This document shows, in pieces, positions 8,486 through 16,925 of a stretch of DNA of 48,536 nucleotides. The notes under the pieces are model-generated. The model had not been told where the DNA came from. It did no database searches and saw only the letters and a program-made list of their open reading frames with translations. The DNA is taken from NCBI RefSeq assembly GCF_006517395.1, contig NZ_VDCY01000019.1, forward strand, positions 1 through 48,536, given 5' to 3'. The DNA is from Terrilactibacillus laevilacticus (GTDB lineage Bacteria > Bacillota > Bacilli > Bacillales > Sporolactobacillaceae). The position numbers and the translations under genes were made by a program. The stretch's first letter is position 1; every line of letters begins with the position of its first letter.

Positions 8486-8566
8486 ATGGGTTCCTCACTC
8501 CTTTTTTATAAATATGACAAAAATATTTTTAGCCTAAACAGGGATATTTATGTAATTAAGAGCAAA

Positions 8567-8616
8567 TAAAAACGCAGGATCACTCCGCTTTGTTCTTGGA
8601 GAGTGATCCTGCGTTT
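8567..8616. terminator. Bidirectional intrinsic terminator
   Basis: AAAAACGCAGGATCACTCC pairs with GGAGAGTGATCCTGCGTTTT. It lies downstream of the kinase gene. A decayed copy of the same sequence is at 10681-10727 on the other side of that gene. Confidence 0.8.
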
Positions 8617-8633
8617 TTGTTGTTGTAATTTCA

Positions 8634-8731
8634 TTCGACAAAATTCGGGGGATTTCGGGGAGGCACGCGCCACAACTGTCCTTCCTATATGAACATATAT
8701 TCAATAATGTCTTTTTTCGGTGCCTGTCACC
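8634..8731. repeat. REP-like element
   Basis: Left arm TTCGACAAAATTCGGGGG at 8634, inner TGTCCTTCC/ATGAACATA region, right arm TGTCTTTTTTCGGTGCCTGT ending with CACC at 8731. It directly follows a terminator, as several other copies do, and lies 22 bp from the kinase stop codon. Confidence 0.75.
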
Positions 8732-8752
8732 GGAATACGCGCCACAAGGCAC

Positions 8753-10510
8753 CTACCGCAACGTCTGTGCAAGTTCTGTAAAAATCACCCCTAGTGCATG
8801 AGCACCTGCATCAGGATAGCCTATACTTCTTTTACCAACCGTACCGGCACGACCCATCCGAGCGACAATGTCTTTTGTTTTTTCTGCCCCTTTTACTGCA
8901 GCGGAAGCACCTTTTTCAAAGGCAACCTTAATATCTTCGTTCGCTGCTGCACTGTCTTTCCAAGCATCTGCACATGGTGCAAGAGCATCGACTAATGTTT
9001 TGTCCCCTACAACGGCACCTCTGCCAAAGGATCGTTCCCCAATTGATTGGATACCCTGGACGACCGTTTGAAGCATGTTGGAAAAATCATAGACGTTTAG
9101 TTCACTTTTATTACCTATAGCTTTTCCTGCTGCACGGAAAGCACCGCCCCAAATTGGACCAGAAGCTCCTCCGCAATGTTCCATAATAATCATTGAACTT
9201 GCATCAAGAAACGACCCGATTGTTAGTACTTCCTGATTGATAATCGACTTCCATTCACGTTTCAATTGCTTGAATCCTTTAGCAATACTTGAACCAAAAT
9301 CTCCATCTCCTGCATGGGAATCCAGTTTACAGAATGGTAATTCATTTTTAATAATTACTTCACTCATTTTATCAACAAGATAAAGCATGTTGTTAAGTGT
9401 GATGACTCCATTTTTAATAACAGCATGTTCTTCTGCTGTTTCTGTCTCAAGTGAAACTGGGTCGTCACTTTCTTTCTCAATCAAATCAGCATATTGCACC
9501 TGTTCAACTGGACCATCTACTTTAAAACCTGGTGCCACTGATTCTTTTGACAATAACGTTTTCAATTCATCGTCTAACTTCATGATAGATAAAGAAACAC
9601 CGGCCATATCAATACTTGTCATATAATTTCCTACAAAGATACGATTGATTCGGATATTCCGTCTGGATATTTCCCTTGTCACCGCATGATTAAAAAGATA
9701 GAGTTCTTGTAATGGCGTACCTCCATACCCATTGACTAATAAAGCAATTTCAGCTGGATCATCATCTTCTATACCTAAATCCTTCAATAAATCATGAGTC
9801 ATACGCAAAGCAAGTTCATCTGCACTCACCACTTTTTCTCGTCTAATACCAGGTTCACCATGAATACCTACGCCATATTCCATTTCGCCTTCGCCAAGTT
9901 CGAAAGTTGGCGTACCACTAGCTGGCAGTGTACATGAAGTAAGCGCCACGCCTAGGCTGCGAACATTTTTTGCCGCTTTTTCCGATACTGTTTTAACTTG
10001 TAATAAATCCATTCCTTCTTCTGCCGCGGCACCAGCAATTTTATGTACAAGCACAACACCCGCTACACCGCGGCGTCCGACGGTATAGAGGCTATCTTTC
10101 ACAGCGATATCATCATCTACGCGAACATAATCTACTTGAATGCCGTCCTCTGAAGCCAAATATGCACCGTTTTTAAAATTCATGATGTCTCCGCTGTAGT
10201 TTTTAATAATCAATAAGGTGCCTTTTTTGCTAGCGGTTTCTTTAATCGCCTGATAAACTTGTATTTGTGAAGGTGAAGCAAACATATCTCCACATACGGC
10301 CGCATCGAGCATGCCTTTTCCAACGAGTCCAGCATGAGCAGGTTCATGTCCACTTCCTCCACCGCTAATGACCGTAACCTTGTTTTCGTTCATCTCCTTC
10401 TTCTTGATCACTTTATACTTTTCTAATAACTCAAGTTCTGGATGAGCCATCACCATGCCATGACACATTTCAATAACGAGATTCTCAGGATTGTTAATGA
10501 TTTTCTTCAT
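8753..10510 (-). CDS. ATP-dependent dihydroxyacetone-type kinase (fused DhaK-DhaL)
   Basis: 585 residues in two domains. The N-terminal DhaK domain (about 1-330) has GGGSGHEPAH near 50, the NYSGDIMNF loop and the conserved histidine in GIHGEPG near 219 that binds the ketose covalently as a hemiaminal. The C-terminal DhaL domain (about 385-585) has the Mg-ATP motif DSHAGDGDFG and GGASGPIWGG. The fusion is the ATP-dependent form, as in Citrobacter or yeast Dak, not the PTS-dependent DhaKLM form. Substrates of the family include dihydroxyacetone, glyceraldehyde and the tetruloses. No glycerol dehydrogenase or tetrose isomerase lies nearby, so the substrate is open. The ribosome binding site is AGGAGG, and a cre-like site lies upstream. 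Confidence 0.88.
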   Translation of the reverse strand: MKKIINNPENLVIEMCHGMVMAHPELELLEKYKVIKKKEMNENKVTVISGGGSGHEPAHAGLVGKGMLDAAVCGDMFASPSQIQVYQAIKETASKKGTLLIIKNYSGDIMNFKNGAYLASEDGIQVDYVRVDDDIAVKDSLYTVGRRGVAGVVLVHKIAGAAAEEGMDLLQVKTVSEKAAKNVRSLGVALTSCTLPASGTPTFELGEGEMEYGVGIHGEPGIRREKVVSADELALRMTHDLLKDLGIEDDDPAEIALLVNGYGGTPLQELYLFNHAVTREISRRNIRINRIFVGNYMTSIDMAGVSLSIMKLDDELKTLLSKESVAPGFKVDGPVEQVQYADLIEKESDDPVSLETETAEEHAVIKNGVITLNNMLYLVDKMSEVIIKNELPFCKLDSHAGDGDFGSSIAKGFKQLKREWKSIINQEVLTIGSFLDASSMIIMEHCGGASGPIWGGAFRAAGKAIGNKSELNVYDFSNMLQTVVQGIQSIGERSFGRGAVVGDKTLVDALAPCADAWKDSAAANEDIKVAFEKGASAAVKGAEKTKDIVARMGRAGTVGKRSIGYPDAGAHALGVIFTELAQTLR

Positions 10511-10611
10511 TTATTTGGCCTCCTATTTTTCATAAATCACAATACCAATATTTCTATGTAATAGATGTCAAATTCATTTCCTACTTACACATTAAATTGA
10601 AAACGCCTTAT

Positions 10612-10625
10612 TGTAAACGGACACA
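10612..10625. promoter_or_regulatory. Candidate cre (CcpA) site upstream of the kinase gene
   Basis: TGTAAACGGACACA fits the cre consensus TGWNANCGNTNWCA at all fixed positions but one. A TTGACA box (minus strand, 10566-10571) lies between it and the start codon. Catabolite control of a triose/tetrose kinase is plausible; the site is a pattern match only. Confidence 0.4.
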
Positions 10626-10680
10626 TTTTATAAAATGTTAAAAAAGGACATCTTTGTTGTAAAGGTGTTAATTTATGCAC

Positions 10681-10859
10681 AAAAAAACGCAGGATCACTA
10701 CCCTCCCTTGAAGCGTGATTCTGCACTTTCATTGTTTGATTTCATAATTGTTTTTCGAAAAGTCAGGGGGATTTCGGGGAGGAACCATGCAACGAGCACT
10801 GTCACACCTACACTACAGCGACCAGCACTCACGTCTAAATTTGGGTTATGACTGGCACC
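10681..10859. repeat. Decayed terminator plus REP-like element
   Basis: AAACGCAGGATCACT...AGCGTGATTCTGC (10683-10726) is a degenerate copy of the terminator at 8567. It is followed by a GGGGGATTTCGGGGAGG left arm (about 10768) and a worn right end, GTTATGACTGGCACC, at 10859. The stretch 10511-10858 holds these plus the kinase promoter region; I see no gene in it. Confidence 0.6.
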
Positions 10860-11248
10860 TATTGTATCCTATATATATATGAATCCTCAATATATATATT
10901 ATTAATTGTATTACGTGTAAATCGAATACCACTGATTTTATTAGCGTCAGTTTTAATCAACATCCCTAACGTTTTTATTAATTCATTTTTTGGACTAATT
11001 GCTGTAATACTTTGAAGAGAAATCTCAAAAGGTTCTCCTATCATATCAATAGTTGATTTTATTTTTCTGTAAACTTCTTGTGGACCTAGTTCGTCAACTA
11101 ATGGAGTTGCTATTAACAACCTGTATATATCTGATTCAGGTATGTACAACCAAAGAGCAGAATGAACGGTAAATTTTAATTCATCTAATTTTCGTATTAA
11201 TTTTTCTCCATTTTTAAGATCCTGTTCTACCAGTATTGTTTTATCCAT
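10859..11248 (-). CDS. Hypothetical protein, 129 residues
   Basis: Begins MDKTILVEQDLKNGEKLIRK and ends in IYIEDSYIYRIQ. There is no signal peptide or transmembrane segment; the protein is mixed alpha/beta with one moderately hydrophobic stretch (HSALWLYIPESDIYRLLIATP). I do not recognise the family. Its AT content is higher than that of the flanking metabolic genes and it stands alone beside a REP-like end, which suggests an acquired accessory gene. The start rests on the ATG; only a weak purine-rich site is visible upstream. The 3' end runs directly into REP sequence, so the tail may have been altered by it. Confidence 0.5.
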   Translation of the reverse strand: MDKTILVEQDLKNGEKLIRKLDELKFTVHSALWLYIPESDIYRLLIATPLVDELGPQEVYRKIKSTIDMIGEPFEISLQSITAISPKNELIKTLGMLIKTDANKISGIRFTRNTINNIYIEDSYIYRIQ

Positions 11249-11394
11249 TGCAAAACCCCCGTTTCTGGATCCGATACTGAAGAATAACGATTTTTTGCTT
11301 CAATTTCATTATAAAATAAGTAACGGTGTTGCTCGGACCAATCTTTCACTACAGCTGAATTTCGGTCGCAGCCCAGACACGTACCGCCACACAC

Positions 11395-12378
11395 CTACCG
11401 ACAAATCAACTCGCATGTAAAATATATTCTTTCAGGTAAAATCGCTTCTTTATTGATCTGCTTTAATAACAAGTCCGCTGCTTTTGCTCCCATTTCAAAT
11501 GCTGGCTGAGCAATAATTGTCATTGGGGGATTGGTTAAATGAGCAAATGGAATATTATCAAATACGATCAATGAGACATCTTCTGGAATTTTCAGCTTTT
11601 TCTCTTGCAAAAAGGATAATATCTCTAAAAAAACAAGATCGTTTCCTGCGAGTATCGCGGTTGGCGGCATGTCCAACTGAAATAATCGGTTGAGATTTTG
11701 GTGCAATTCAGAGATATCTGTGCTAATCATATAATCCGCCCGAGGTTCAATATGATGGTCGTTAAGGGCTTGTTTATAGCCTTCGATCCGTTCTTTTCTT
11801 GATGAAATGGTTAAAGGTTGTGTCGCAATAGCCAAGCGCTGATGTCCCTTTTGAATAAAATAGGAGATCGCCTCATAGGTGGCCTGCTGATTGTTGGCCA
11901 ATACAAAAGGTGCTTTCAAATGTGGAATATCACGATCCATAAATACGACGGGATAGCCTTCCTCGACCATTTTTTTGTACAGATCTTCGTTTTGTCCCGT
12001 TGGAAAAATGATGAGTCCATCGACTTGCTTGGCACGGAGCATGTCGATATATTTTTTTTCTTTTTTTCCATTATTATCGGCGTTGCATATGATGGCCTGC
12101 ATTTCATTTTCATAGCAAAAATCTTCGATAGATCGGCTGACTTCTGTAGAAAAACGGTGAACGATATCAGCAACAATAATACCGATGATAAAGGTTCTTT
12201 TTTGTTTTAAACTTTTAGCAACATAGTTCGGTTGATAGCCAAGCTGCTCGATGGCTTCTTTGATTTTTCTTCTTGTTCCCTCGCCCATATATTCATATCG
12301 ATGATTAATATATTGGGAAACGGTACTTTTCGAGACGCCTGCAAACTTTGCGACATCTGCCATGGTTACCTTCGTCAT
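11395..12378 (-). CDS. kdgR: LacI-family transcriptional regulator (KdgR-like)
   Basis: 327 residues from the ATG at 12378, which has AAAGAGGAT upstream; the open frame extends further without good signals. The N-terminal LacI helix-turn-helix is VTMADVAKFAGVSKSTVSQYINHRYEYMGEGTRRKI, with the hinge region near 50-60, followed by a periplasmic-binding-protein-like sensor domain (IIGIIVADIVHRFSTEV, DGLIIFPTG, ILAGNDLV). It lies downstream of a 2-keto-3-deoxygluconate operon on the same strand. The operon promoter holds a palindrome with the central CG typical of LacI-family operators (16664-16675), so it probably represses that operon and is relieved by KDG or its phosphate. The name is inferred from context. 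Confidence 0.8.
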   Translation of the reverse strand: MTKVTMADVAKFAGVSKSTVSQYINHRYEYMGEGTRRKIKEAIEQLGYQPNYVAKSLKQKRTFIIGIIVADIVHRFSTEVSRSIEDFCYENEMQAIICNADNNGKKEKKYIDMLRAKQVDGLIIFPTGQNEDLYKKMVEEGYPVVFMDRDIPHLKAPFVLANNQQATYEAISYFIQKGHQRLAIATQPLTISSRKERIEGYKQALNDHHIEPRADYMISTDISELHQNLNRLFQLDMPPTAILAGNDLVFLEILSFLQEKKLKIPEDVSLIVFDNIPFAHLTNPPMTIIAQPAFEMGAKAADLLLKQINKEAILPERIYFTCELICR

Positions 12379-12542
12379 AGCGTTATCCTCTTTCATTCTT
12401 TCACATTTTCTTAAGTATAGAACAAAGTGGTTCTGAATGTGAATGGCGTGTATCAAATTAATTGATATAATAAAAAGATCTCTCAACCTAAAACCTACTT
12501 GCCCATCAAGCATATATTTTATAATGACTATAAAAGCTTATA

Positions 12543-12826
12543 GTGCGTGTTCAAAAAGGTGGCAAACGAAAAGGGTTACTGGCTAAGTACGCTGAACATC
12601 CTGCAAGAAACGCCAGTTACTTGCCCGTCCTGGGCGTCGGAAGGCTAAGAGCGGCCGCAGTTCCCGAGGACCGGCATTCCACCGGATGTGGTAGCTTCAG
12701 GCGCCCGCCACAGGACGCGAGCGGTTTTAGCCAGCGATCCTCTTGTATCTGCTACATGAGGACCGGAAAAACAAGTGGGCGCCGAGGATTCGCAAGTTAT
12801 CATTTGGTGACTTTTTGAACAACCTC
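12543..12826 (-). mobile_element. MITE-like element, copy 1 (284 bp)
   Basis: Terminal inverted repeats GTGCGTGTTCAAAAAGGTG and, at the other end, CACTTTTTGAACAACCTC-like sequence with a T/G difference (GTGACTTTTTGAACAACCTC). It is flanked by TTATA/TAATA, a near-perfect 5-bp target duplication. The GC-rich interior matches copy 2 (20246-20516) in reverse. No transposase is encoded; the 91-residue plus-strand frame inside it is not a gene. Confidence 0.75.
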
Positions 12827-12840
12827 TAATAATGAAAGAG

Positions 12841-12912
12841 AGAGACTGCCCTATTCAAGACGCACCTTCAATCAAAATTTGAAATAGTGGTCTTCTTCAT
12901 CAGGTAGTCTCT
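12841..12912 (-). terminator. Terminator of the kdg operon
   Basis: Reading the minus strand, AGAGACTACCTG pairs with the CAGTCTCT region about 50 bases on, with an inner AAGAC/GTCTT stem, 20 bp after the kdgA stop. Confidence 0.5.
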
Positions 12913-12934
12913 ATATTTGTACAGGGTCAATCGC

Positions 12935-13582
12935 TTATGATTTTGTCGCTGAGTTTTCTATATTTGCTGTATTCATATACCTTTTGGCTTTTTTGGTCAG
13001 TTCGGTTAAATAGGATTCGGTTATTTCCTGTTTTGTATTGACTAAGGAACTCCCGATGCCAACTGCAATGGCTCCAGCAGCCAGATAATCCGCAAGATTG
13101 GCTTCATCAATGCCGCCTGTCGCCATTAAAGGAATTTGCGGAAGAGGACCAGCCACCTGTTTGAAAAATCCAGCCCCTAACGTACTTGCTGGGAAAACTT
13201 TAATGGCATCGGCCCCATTTTCATAGGCTGTCAGAATTTCTGTTGGCGTGTAAGCCCCCGGTATGCTCATGACCCCATAACTTTTCGTGAGCTGAATGGT
13301 TTCGGCATGAACCGTTGGTGAAAAAATAAATTGAGCACCAGACAAGATCGAAGCCTTCGCTGTCTCTACATCCAAAACGGTACCTGCACCCGCAATAATA
13401 GTCGGATCATGATGAGATGAGAGCTCCTCTAAGGCTTGCAATGCTCTTGGCGTTTCCATGGTTATTTCAATAAGAGAAATGCCACCTTCCCTCAAAGCGC
13501 TAGCGATCGGGATGATATTTTCAGGTGTCGCGCCTCTAATAATTGCGACAATCTTCTTGTTTTTAAGCCTATCTATATTCAT
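12935..13582 (-). CDS. kdgA: 2-keto-3-deoxy-6-phosphogluconate aldolase
   Basis: 215 residues, the usual KdgA/Eda length, a class I aldolase with a TIM barrel. The Schiff-base lysine is Lys128 in AIKVFPAS; the catalytic glutamate is Glu39 in LIEITMET; the phosphate-binding loops IAGAGTVLD and MATGGID are intact. It splits KDPG into pyruvate and glyceraldehyde 3-phosphate. It is the last gene of the operon, 27 bp after the MFS transporter, and acts directly after KdgK (14898-15857). Confidence 0.93.
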   Translation of the reverse strand: MNIDRLKNKKIVAIIRGATPENIIPIASALREGGISLIEITMETPRALQALEELSSHHDPTIIAGAGTVLDVETAKASILSGAQFIFSPTVHAETIQLTKSYGVMSIPGAYTPTEILTAYENGADAIKVFPASTLGAGFFKQVAGPLPQIPLMATGGIDEANLADYLAAGAIAVGIGSSLVNTKQEITESYLTELTKKAKRYMNTANIENSATKS

Positions 13583-13609
13583 ACTTATTTCTCCTTCCGC
13601 AAGTAAATT

Positions 13610-14896
13610 TTACAATTCTTGAAACGGTACGTTTGTTTCTTCTGCTACATCTCCTTTTTTCTTCTGCTTTGTCGCCATAATGGTTAAGATCGCTGATAAA
13701 AACAGTGAAATGGCCATGAAATTGTAAGACGCGCCATATCCCCCTGTTAAATCATTTAAATATCCTACAATATAAGCCCCTACAAAGGATCCAAGCGCTC
13801 CCATGCTATTAATTAATGCCATCGCTCCACCAGCTACGTTACGTGGAAGGATTTCTGGGATAATCGCAAAGAACGGTCCATAAGGGGCATACATCGCCCC
13901 GCCCGCAATGGTTAACAAGATAAACGACAACCAAAAATGGCTTGTTCCGAGTAAATAAGACCCATAAAAGCAAACAGCACCAATAAGAAGGAATGGATAA
14001 ACAAACAGTTTGCGGTTTTGCCATTTATCAGAGAAATATGAAACCGTTAACATTAGTACGCAAGCTAATAAATACGGAACGGAAGCCAGCCAGCCTGTGG
14101 CCACAATACTCGTATTAGGGGCTGATTTGATAATGGATGGCAACCACATCACGAATCCATAGACTCCAATGCTCCAGAGGGCGTATTGAATGCTTAGTAG
14201 AATCACAGTTTTGGATCTAAAAGCTTCGCCGTAATTTTTAACCGATTTTAATTCCTTTTGTTCCGCTTGTAACGCTTCATTTAAAGCGGCTTTTTCCTCA
14301 CTGTCGAGCCATTTAGCCTCTTTTGGATGATCATTCACAAGCTTCCACCAGATAAACGCCCAAATAATGCCGGGTAGACCTTCTAAAATAAACATCCATC
14401 TCCAGCCAAGTGCATTTAAAATATAGCCTGATACAATTGACATCCAAAGAACCGTCGCTGGATTTCCTAAGATTAAGAACGTATTGGCACGAGACCTTTC
14501 CGCCTTTGTAAACCAGTGGCTTAAAAATACAAGCATTGCTGGCATAACAGCGCTTTCAACAACACCTAAACAAAAACGAACCACAAATAATAGGGAAACA
14601 TTTGAAATCAAGCCCGTAGCTGAAGCGAGTAGCCCCCAAAGAATCAAAGCATAGAAGATGAGTTTCTTTGCACTTTTGTTCTCTGCATAATGGGCACCAG
14701 GGATTTGAAAGAAGAAGTATCCTAAGAAAAATAAGGCCCCAAGCAAAGAAGAAGTGGCTGCTGTAATATTCAAGTCATGCGCCAGCCCCCCGGCCGCTCC
14801 AAAGCTGTAGTTGGCTCTGTCTAAATAAGCTAAACTATACGTGATAAAGACAATTGGAATAAGGCGAATCCATCTTTTATTAGACAACTGATTCAT
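13610..14896 (-). CDS. MFS transporter, hexuronate/sugar-acid (ACS) family
   Basis: 428 residues with 12 predicted transmembrane helices. The anion:cation symporter signature follows the first helix (YSLAYLDRANYSFGAA), and the motif-A-like loop is FLGYFFFQIPGAHYAENKSAKK. Members carry glucuronate, galacturonate, glucarate, galactonate or related acids with H+. Encoded between kdgK and kdgA, it most likely brings in 2-keto-3-deoxygluconate, a uronate, or an oligouronate product that feeds KDG. It begins 1 bp after the kdgK stop, so translation is probably coupled. Confidence 0.85.
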   Translation of the reverse strand: MNQLSNKRWIRLIPIVFITYSLAYLDRANYSFGAAGGLAHDLNITAATSSLLGALFFLGYFFFQIPGAHYAENKSAKKLIFYALILWGLLASATGLISNVSLLFVVRFCLGVVESAVMPAMLVFLSHWFTKAERSRANTFLILGNPATVLWMSIVSGYILNALGWRWMFILEGLPGIIWAFIWWKLVNDHPKEAKWLDSEEKAALNEALQAEQKELKSVKNYGEAFRSKTVILLSIQYALWSIGVYGFVMWLPSIIKSAPNTSIVATGWLASVPYLLACVLMLTVSYFSDKWQNRKLFVYPFLLIGAVCFYGSYLLGTSHFWLSFILLTIAGGAMYAPYGPFFAIIPEILPRNVAGGAMALINSMGALGSFVGAYIVGYLNDLTGGYGASYNFMAISLFLSAILTIMATKQKKKGDVAEETNVPFQEL

Positions 14897-14897
14897 A

Positions 14898-15857
14898 TTA
14901 ATTCACTCCTTGATCATGTTTAGTTAAATAGGCAAGTAGTTTCTGTTTGTTGGGATAGCCTGTATTGTCGCCAGATGACTGTACAGCCAAAGCACCGATG
15001 GCATTTCCTCTTTTTATCGCTTGTTCTAAAGAAATTTTTTCTAATAAACCGCTGATTACGCCAACGGCAAAACCATCGCCCGCGCCAACCGTATCGATCA
15101 CTCGAGAGACTTGAATTCCTTTTACATAGCCTTCTTTTTGTAAAGTTTTATAATAAGCTCCTCTTTCACCAAGCTTAATCATTACGGCGCTCGCTCCGGC
15201 ATCGAGATAATAAGAAGCGATATCTTCAGGTGTATCATAACCGGTGAGAAGTTTCCCTTCTGTTATTCCTGGAAGAACATAGTCTGCTTGTTTGGCAAAA
15301 AAGTTGATGGTATCAATCATTTCTTTTTCAGAGTTCCAAAGGGATGGGCGTAGATTGGTGTCAAAGGAGATCGTCTTACCGTGTTGTTTCATAAATTTTA
15401 GCGCATGCTCTGCAAAATCTCTGGCAGATAAAGATAAAGCAAGTGGAATACCGGTCATATGCAAATGTCTGGCTCGCAAAAAATAGTCTTCGTCAAAATC
15501 GGCAACGTACAATCTGCTTGCAGCAGAACCCTTGCGAAAATACTGCACTTCAGGATCGCCGACTTCTACTTTAGATTTTAACTGAAAGCCTGTTGCATGA
15601 TCCGTATCTAGTACGATGTGATCTGTCAGCACGTGATGTTCCTGAAGCTTTTGAACGATGAATTTACCGAAGGCGTCATCCCCTACTTTGCTGATAAAAC
15701 TCGTTTTAAATCCCAACTTAGCTAGACCGATCGCCACATTGGTCTCAGCACCCGCCAGCTCCATAGAAAAAGTTCTTGTTTCATGCAGAGGGCCGATCGA
15801 ATCCGCGATAAACATCGCCATAGCTTCACCAAAAGTGATAACATCCAATGATTTCAT
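14898..15857 (-). CDS. kdgK: 2-keto-3-deoxygluconate kinase (PfkB/ribokinase family)
   Basis: 319 residues. The PfkB signatures are present: ELAGAETNVAIGLAKLG near residue 30 and DTVGAGDGFAVGVISG near 250, with the catalytic base Asp in GAGDGF. It phosphorylates KDG at O6 with ATP, giving KDPG for the adjacent aldolase. The start codon overlaps the stop of the upstream isomerase-like gene (ATGA type), an operon hallmark. Other PfkB sugar kinases look similar, but the neighbouring kdgA settles the role. Confidence 0.9.
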   Translation of the reverse strand: MKSLDVITFGEAMAMFIADSIGPLHETRTFSMELAGAETNVAIGLAKLGFKTSFISKVGDDAFGKFIVQKLQEHHVLTDHIVLDTDHATGFQLKSKVEVGDPEVQYFRKGSAASRLYVADFDEDYFLRARHLHMTGIPLALSLSARDFAEHALKFMKQHGKTISFDTNLRPSLWNSEKEMIDTINFFAKQADYVLPGITEGKLLTGYDTPEDIASYYLDAGASAVMIKLGERGAYYKTLQKEGYVKGIQVSRVIDTVGAGDGFAVGVISGLLEKISLEQAIKRGNAIGALAVQSSGDNTGYPNKQKLLAYLTKHDQGVN

Positions 15858-16633
15858 TACGAACTCACCCTTTCCGCATGATCTCCGTTAATGATCTCTA
15901 TATAACGATTAATGGATGGACTATCTGGGAAAATCGGAAATTCTAACGCTTTCGGAACAGTGGAAAAATACACGTCATTTATTTCTTTCCAAAGTTCTTT
16001 GTTCCCGTCATTGATCGGAACCGTCAGTAGTCGATGATTTTGTGGAATGACGTGTTTGACATGATAATACGAAACGTATGGGCTAAGTAGGGCGGCGGCG
16101 TCACAGGCATTCTCATTCGTGTACACCCAGTTACCGACATCAAACGTCATGTGAACGGGCACGCTTTGCTTTTCTGCTTGCTGAAAAAATTGAAATAACG
16201 GATTGATTCTGCCACCTTCTCTTGTTTGATCATTTTCAATAAGCAATCGAACGGTTGGATACTGATCAAGAAGATTTGTAAGGGGTTTCAAATTTGATTT
16301 TTGAACATCAAAGTGGCCTAAAGGAAGCTTAAGCCATTTTGCTTCAATCTGCTTCGCCTCTTCCATCGCGGTCTGAGCCCCTTCTTCATTTAAAGAATAG
16401 TTTTCTTTCCATAATGGAATTGGCGCAGAATAAACGGTCAACAGATGATGATTTTTGAGTGTGTGATGGATTTTCTGTAAGTCATGTGTTATAGAGGAGG
16501 AGTTTAAGAGTTCTTTTCTAATTTCTATTCCGTTTGCATTGGAATTGGCAATGATGGTGATGTAAAAGTCAATATCTTTTTTCAAACCCTTTTCATCAGA
16601 AAAGGCATTTAATGGGATAACTACTTGAGCCAT
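15857..16633 (-). CDS. Sugar-phosphate isomerase/epimerase-like TIM-barrel protein
   Basis: 258 residues of the xylose-isomerase-like TIM-barrel superfamily. Candidate metal ligands are Glu in LLIENDQT (about 133), Asp/His in VHMTFDVGNW (about 160-165) and the histidine in YYHVKHV. It is the first gene of the kdg operon, with the promoter about 30 bp upstream, so it should act on a sugar acid that enters the KDG route, for example isomerising an unusual uronate or ketose. The exact reaction cannot be read from the sequence, and no dehydratase for uronates or gluconate is encoded in the window. Confidence 0.7.
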   Translation of the reverse strand: MAQVVIPLNAFSDEKGLKKDIDFYITIIANSNANGIEIRKELLNSSSITHDLQKIHHTLKNHHLLTVYSAPIPLWKENYSLNEEGAQTAMEEAKQIEAKWLKLPLGHFDVQKSNLKPLTNLLDQYPTVRLLIENDQTREGGRINPLFQFFQQAEKQSVPVHMTFDVGNWVYTNENACDAAALLSPYVSYYHVKHVIPQNHRLLTVPINDGNKELWKEINDVYFSTVPKALEFPIFPDSPSINRYIEIINGDHAERVSS

Positions 16634-16663
16634 AGATAAATCACCTCACCTTTATCTTTTAAT

Positions 16664-16708
16664 AAACCGGTTTAGTGAAATTATAAACCCTATGTAAGCG
16701 CTTTACAA
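16664..16708 (-). promoter_or_regulatory. Promoter of the kdg operon with LacI-type operator and cre-like site
   Basis: On the minus strand, -35 TTGTAA (16703-16708) and -10 TATAAT (16680-16685) are 17 bp apart. TAAACCGGTTTA (16664-16675), a perfect palindrome with central CG, sits at the expected start of transcription and suits the LacI-type regulator. TGTAAGCGCTTTACA (16693-16707), close to a cre (TGTAAGCG-TTTACA with one extra base), overlaps the -35. This points to induction by substrate plus catabolite repression. Confidence 0.75.
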
Positions 16709-16726
16709 GCCTTTTTTATTTTTAAT

Positions 16727-16846
16727 TTTCGAGTGATGACAGTCGATTGCATTCTGACTTTCACACTGTCTATATAGAATGGACAATTGCATTAACAATG
16801 TCCTTTTGCGGTGCCTGTCACCCACGGTGACAGACACCGCCACACC
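16727..16846. repeat. REP-like element
   Basis: Left arm TTTTCGAGTGATGACAGTCG, a CTTTCACACTGTC...GGACAATTGC middle, right arm TGTCCTTTTGCGGTGCCTGT with CACC ending at 16823, then an inverted partial copy GGTGACAGACACCGCCA. The part 16753-16825 is nearly identical to 19387-19453. Confidence 0.75.
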
Positions 16847-16925
16847 AATGTATAATAAATTAGCAACCGATGTTTGCCTATTGGGGTTTACATAAAATAA
16901 AAAAACACTAAGAGGGGATTTTAAC

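Noticed and set aside
11818-12210. Open frames antisense to and overlapping the LacI-type gene
   Set aside because: Low-complexity shadows without ribosome binding sites.
12543-12818. 91-residue plus-strand open frame
   Set aside because: It lies wholly inside the MITE-like element, spans its terminal repeats and has no ribosome binding site or known motif.
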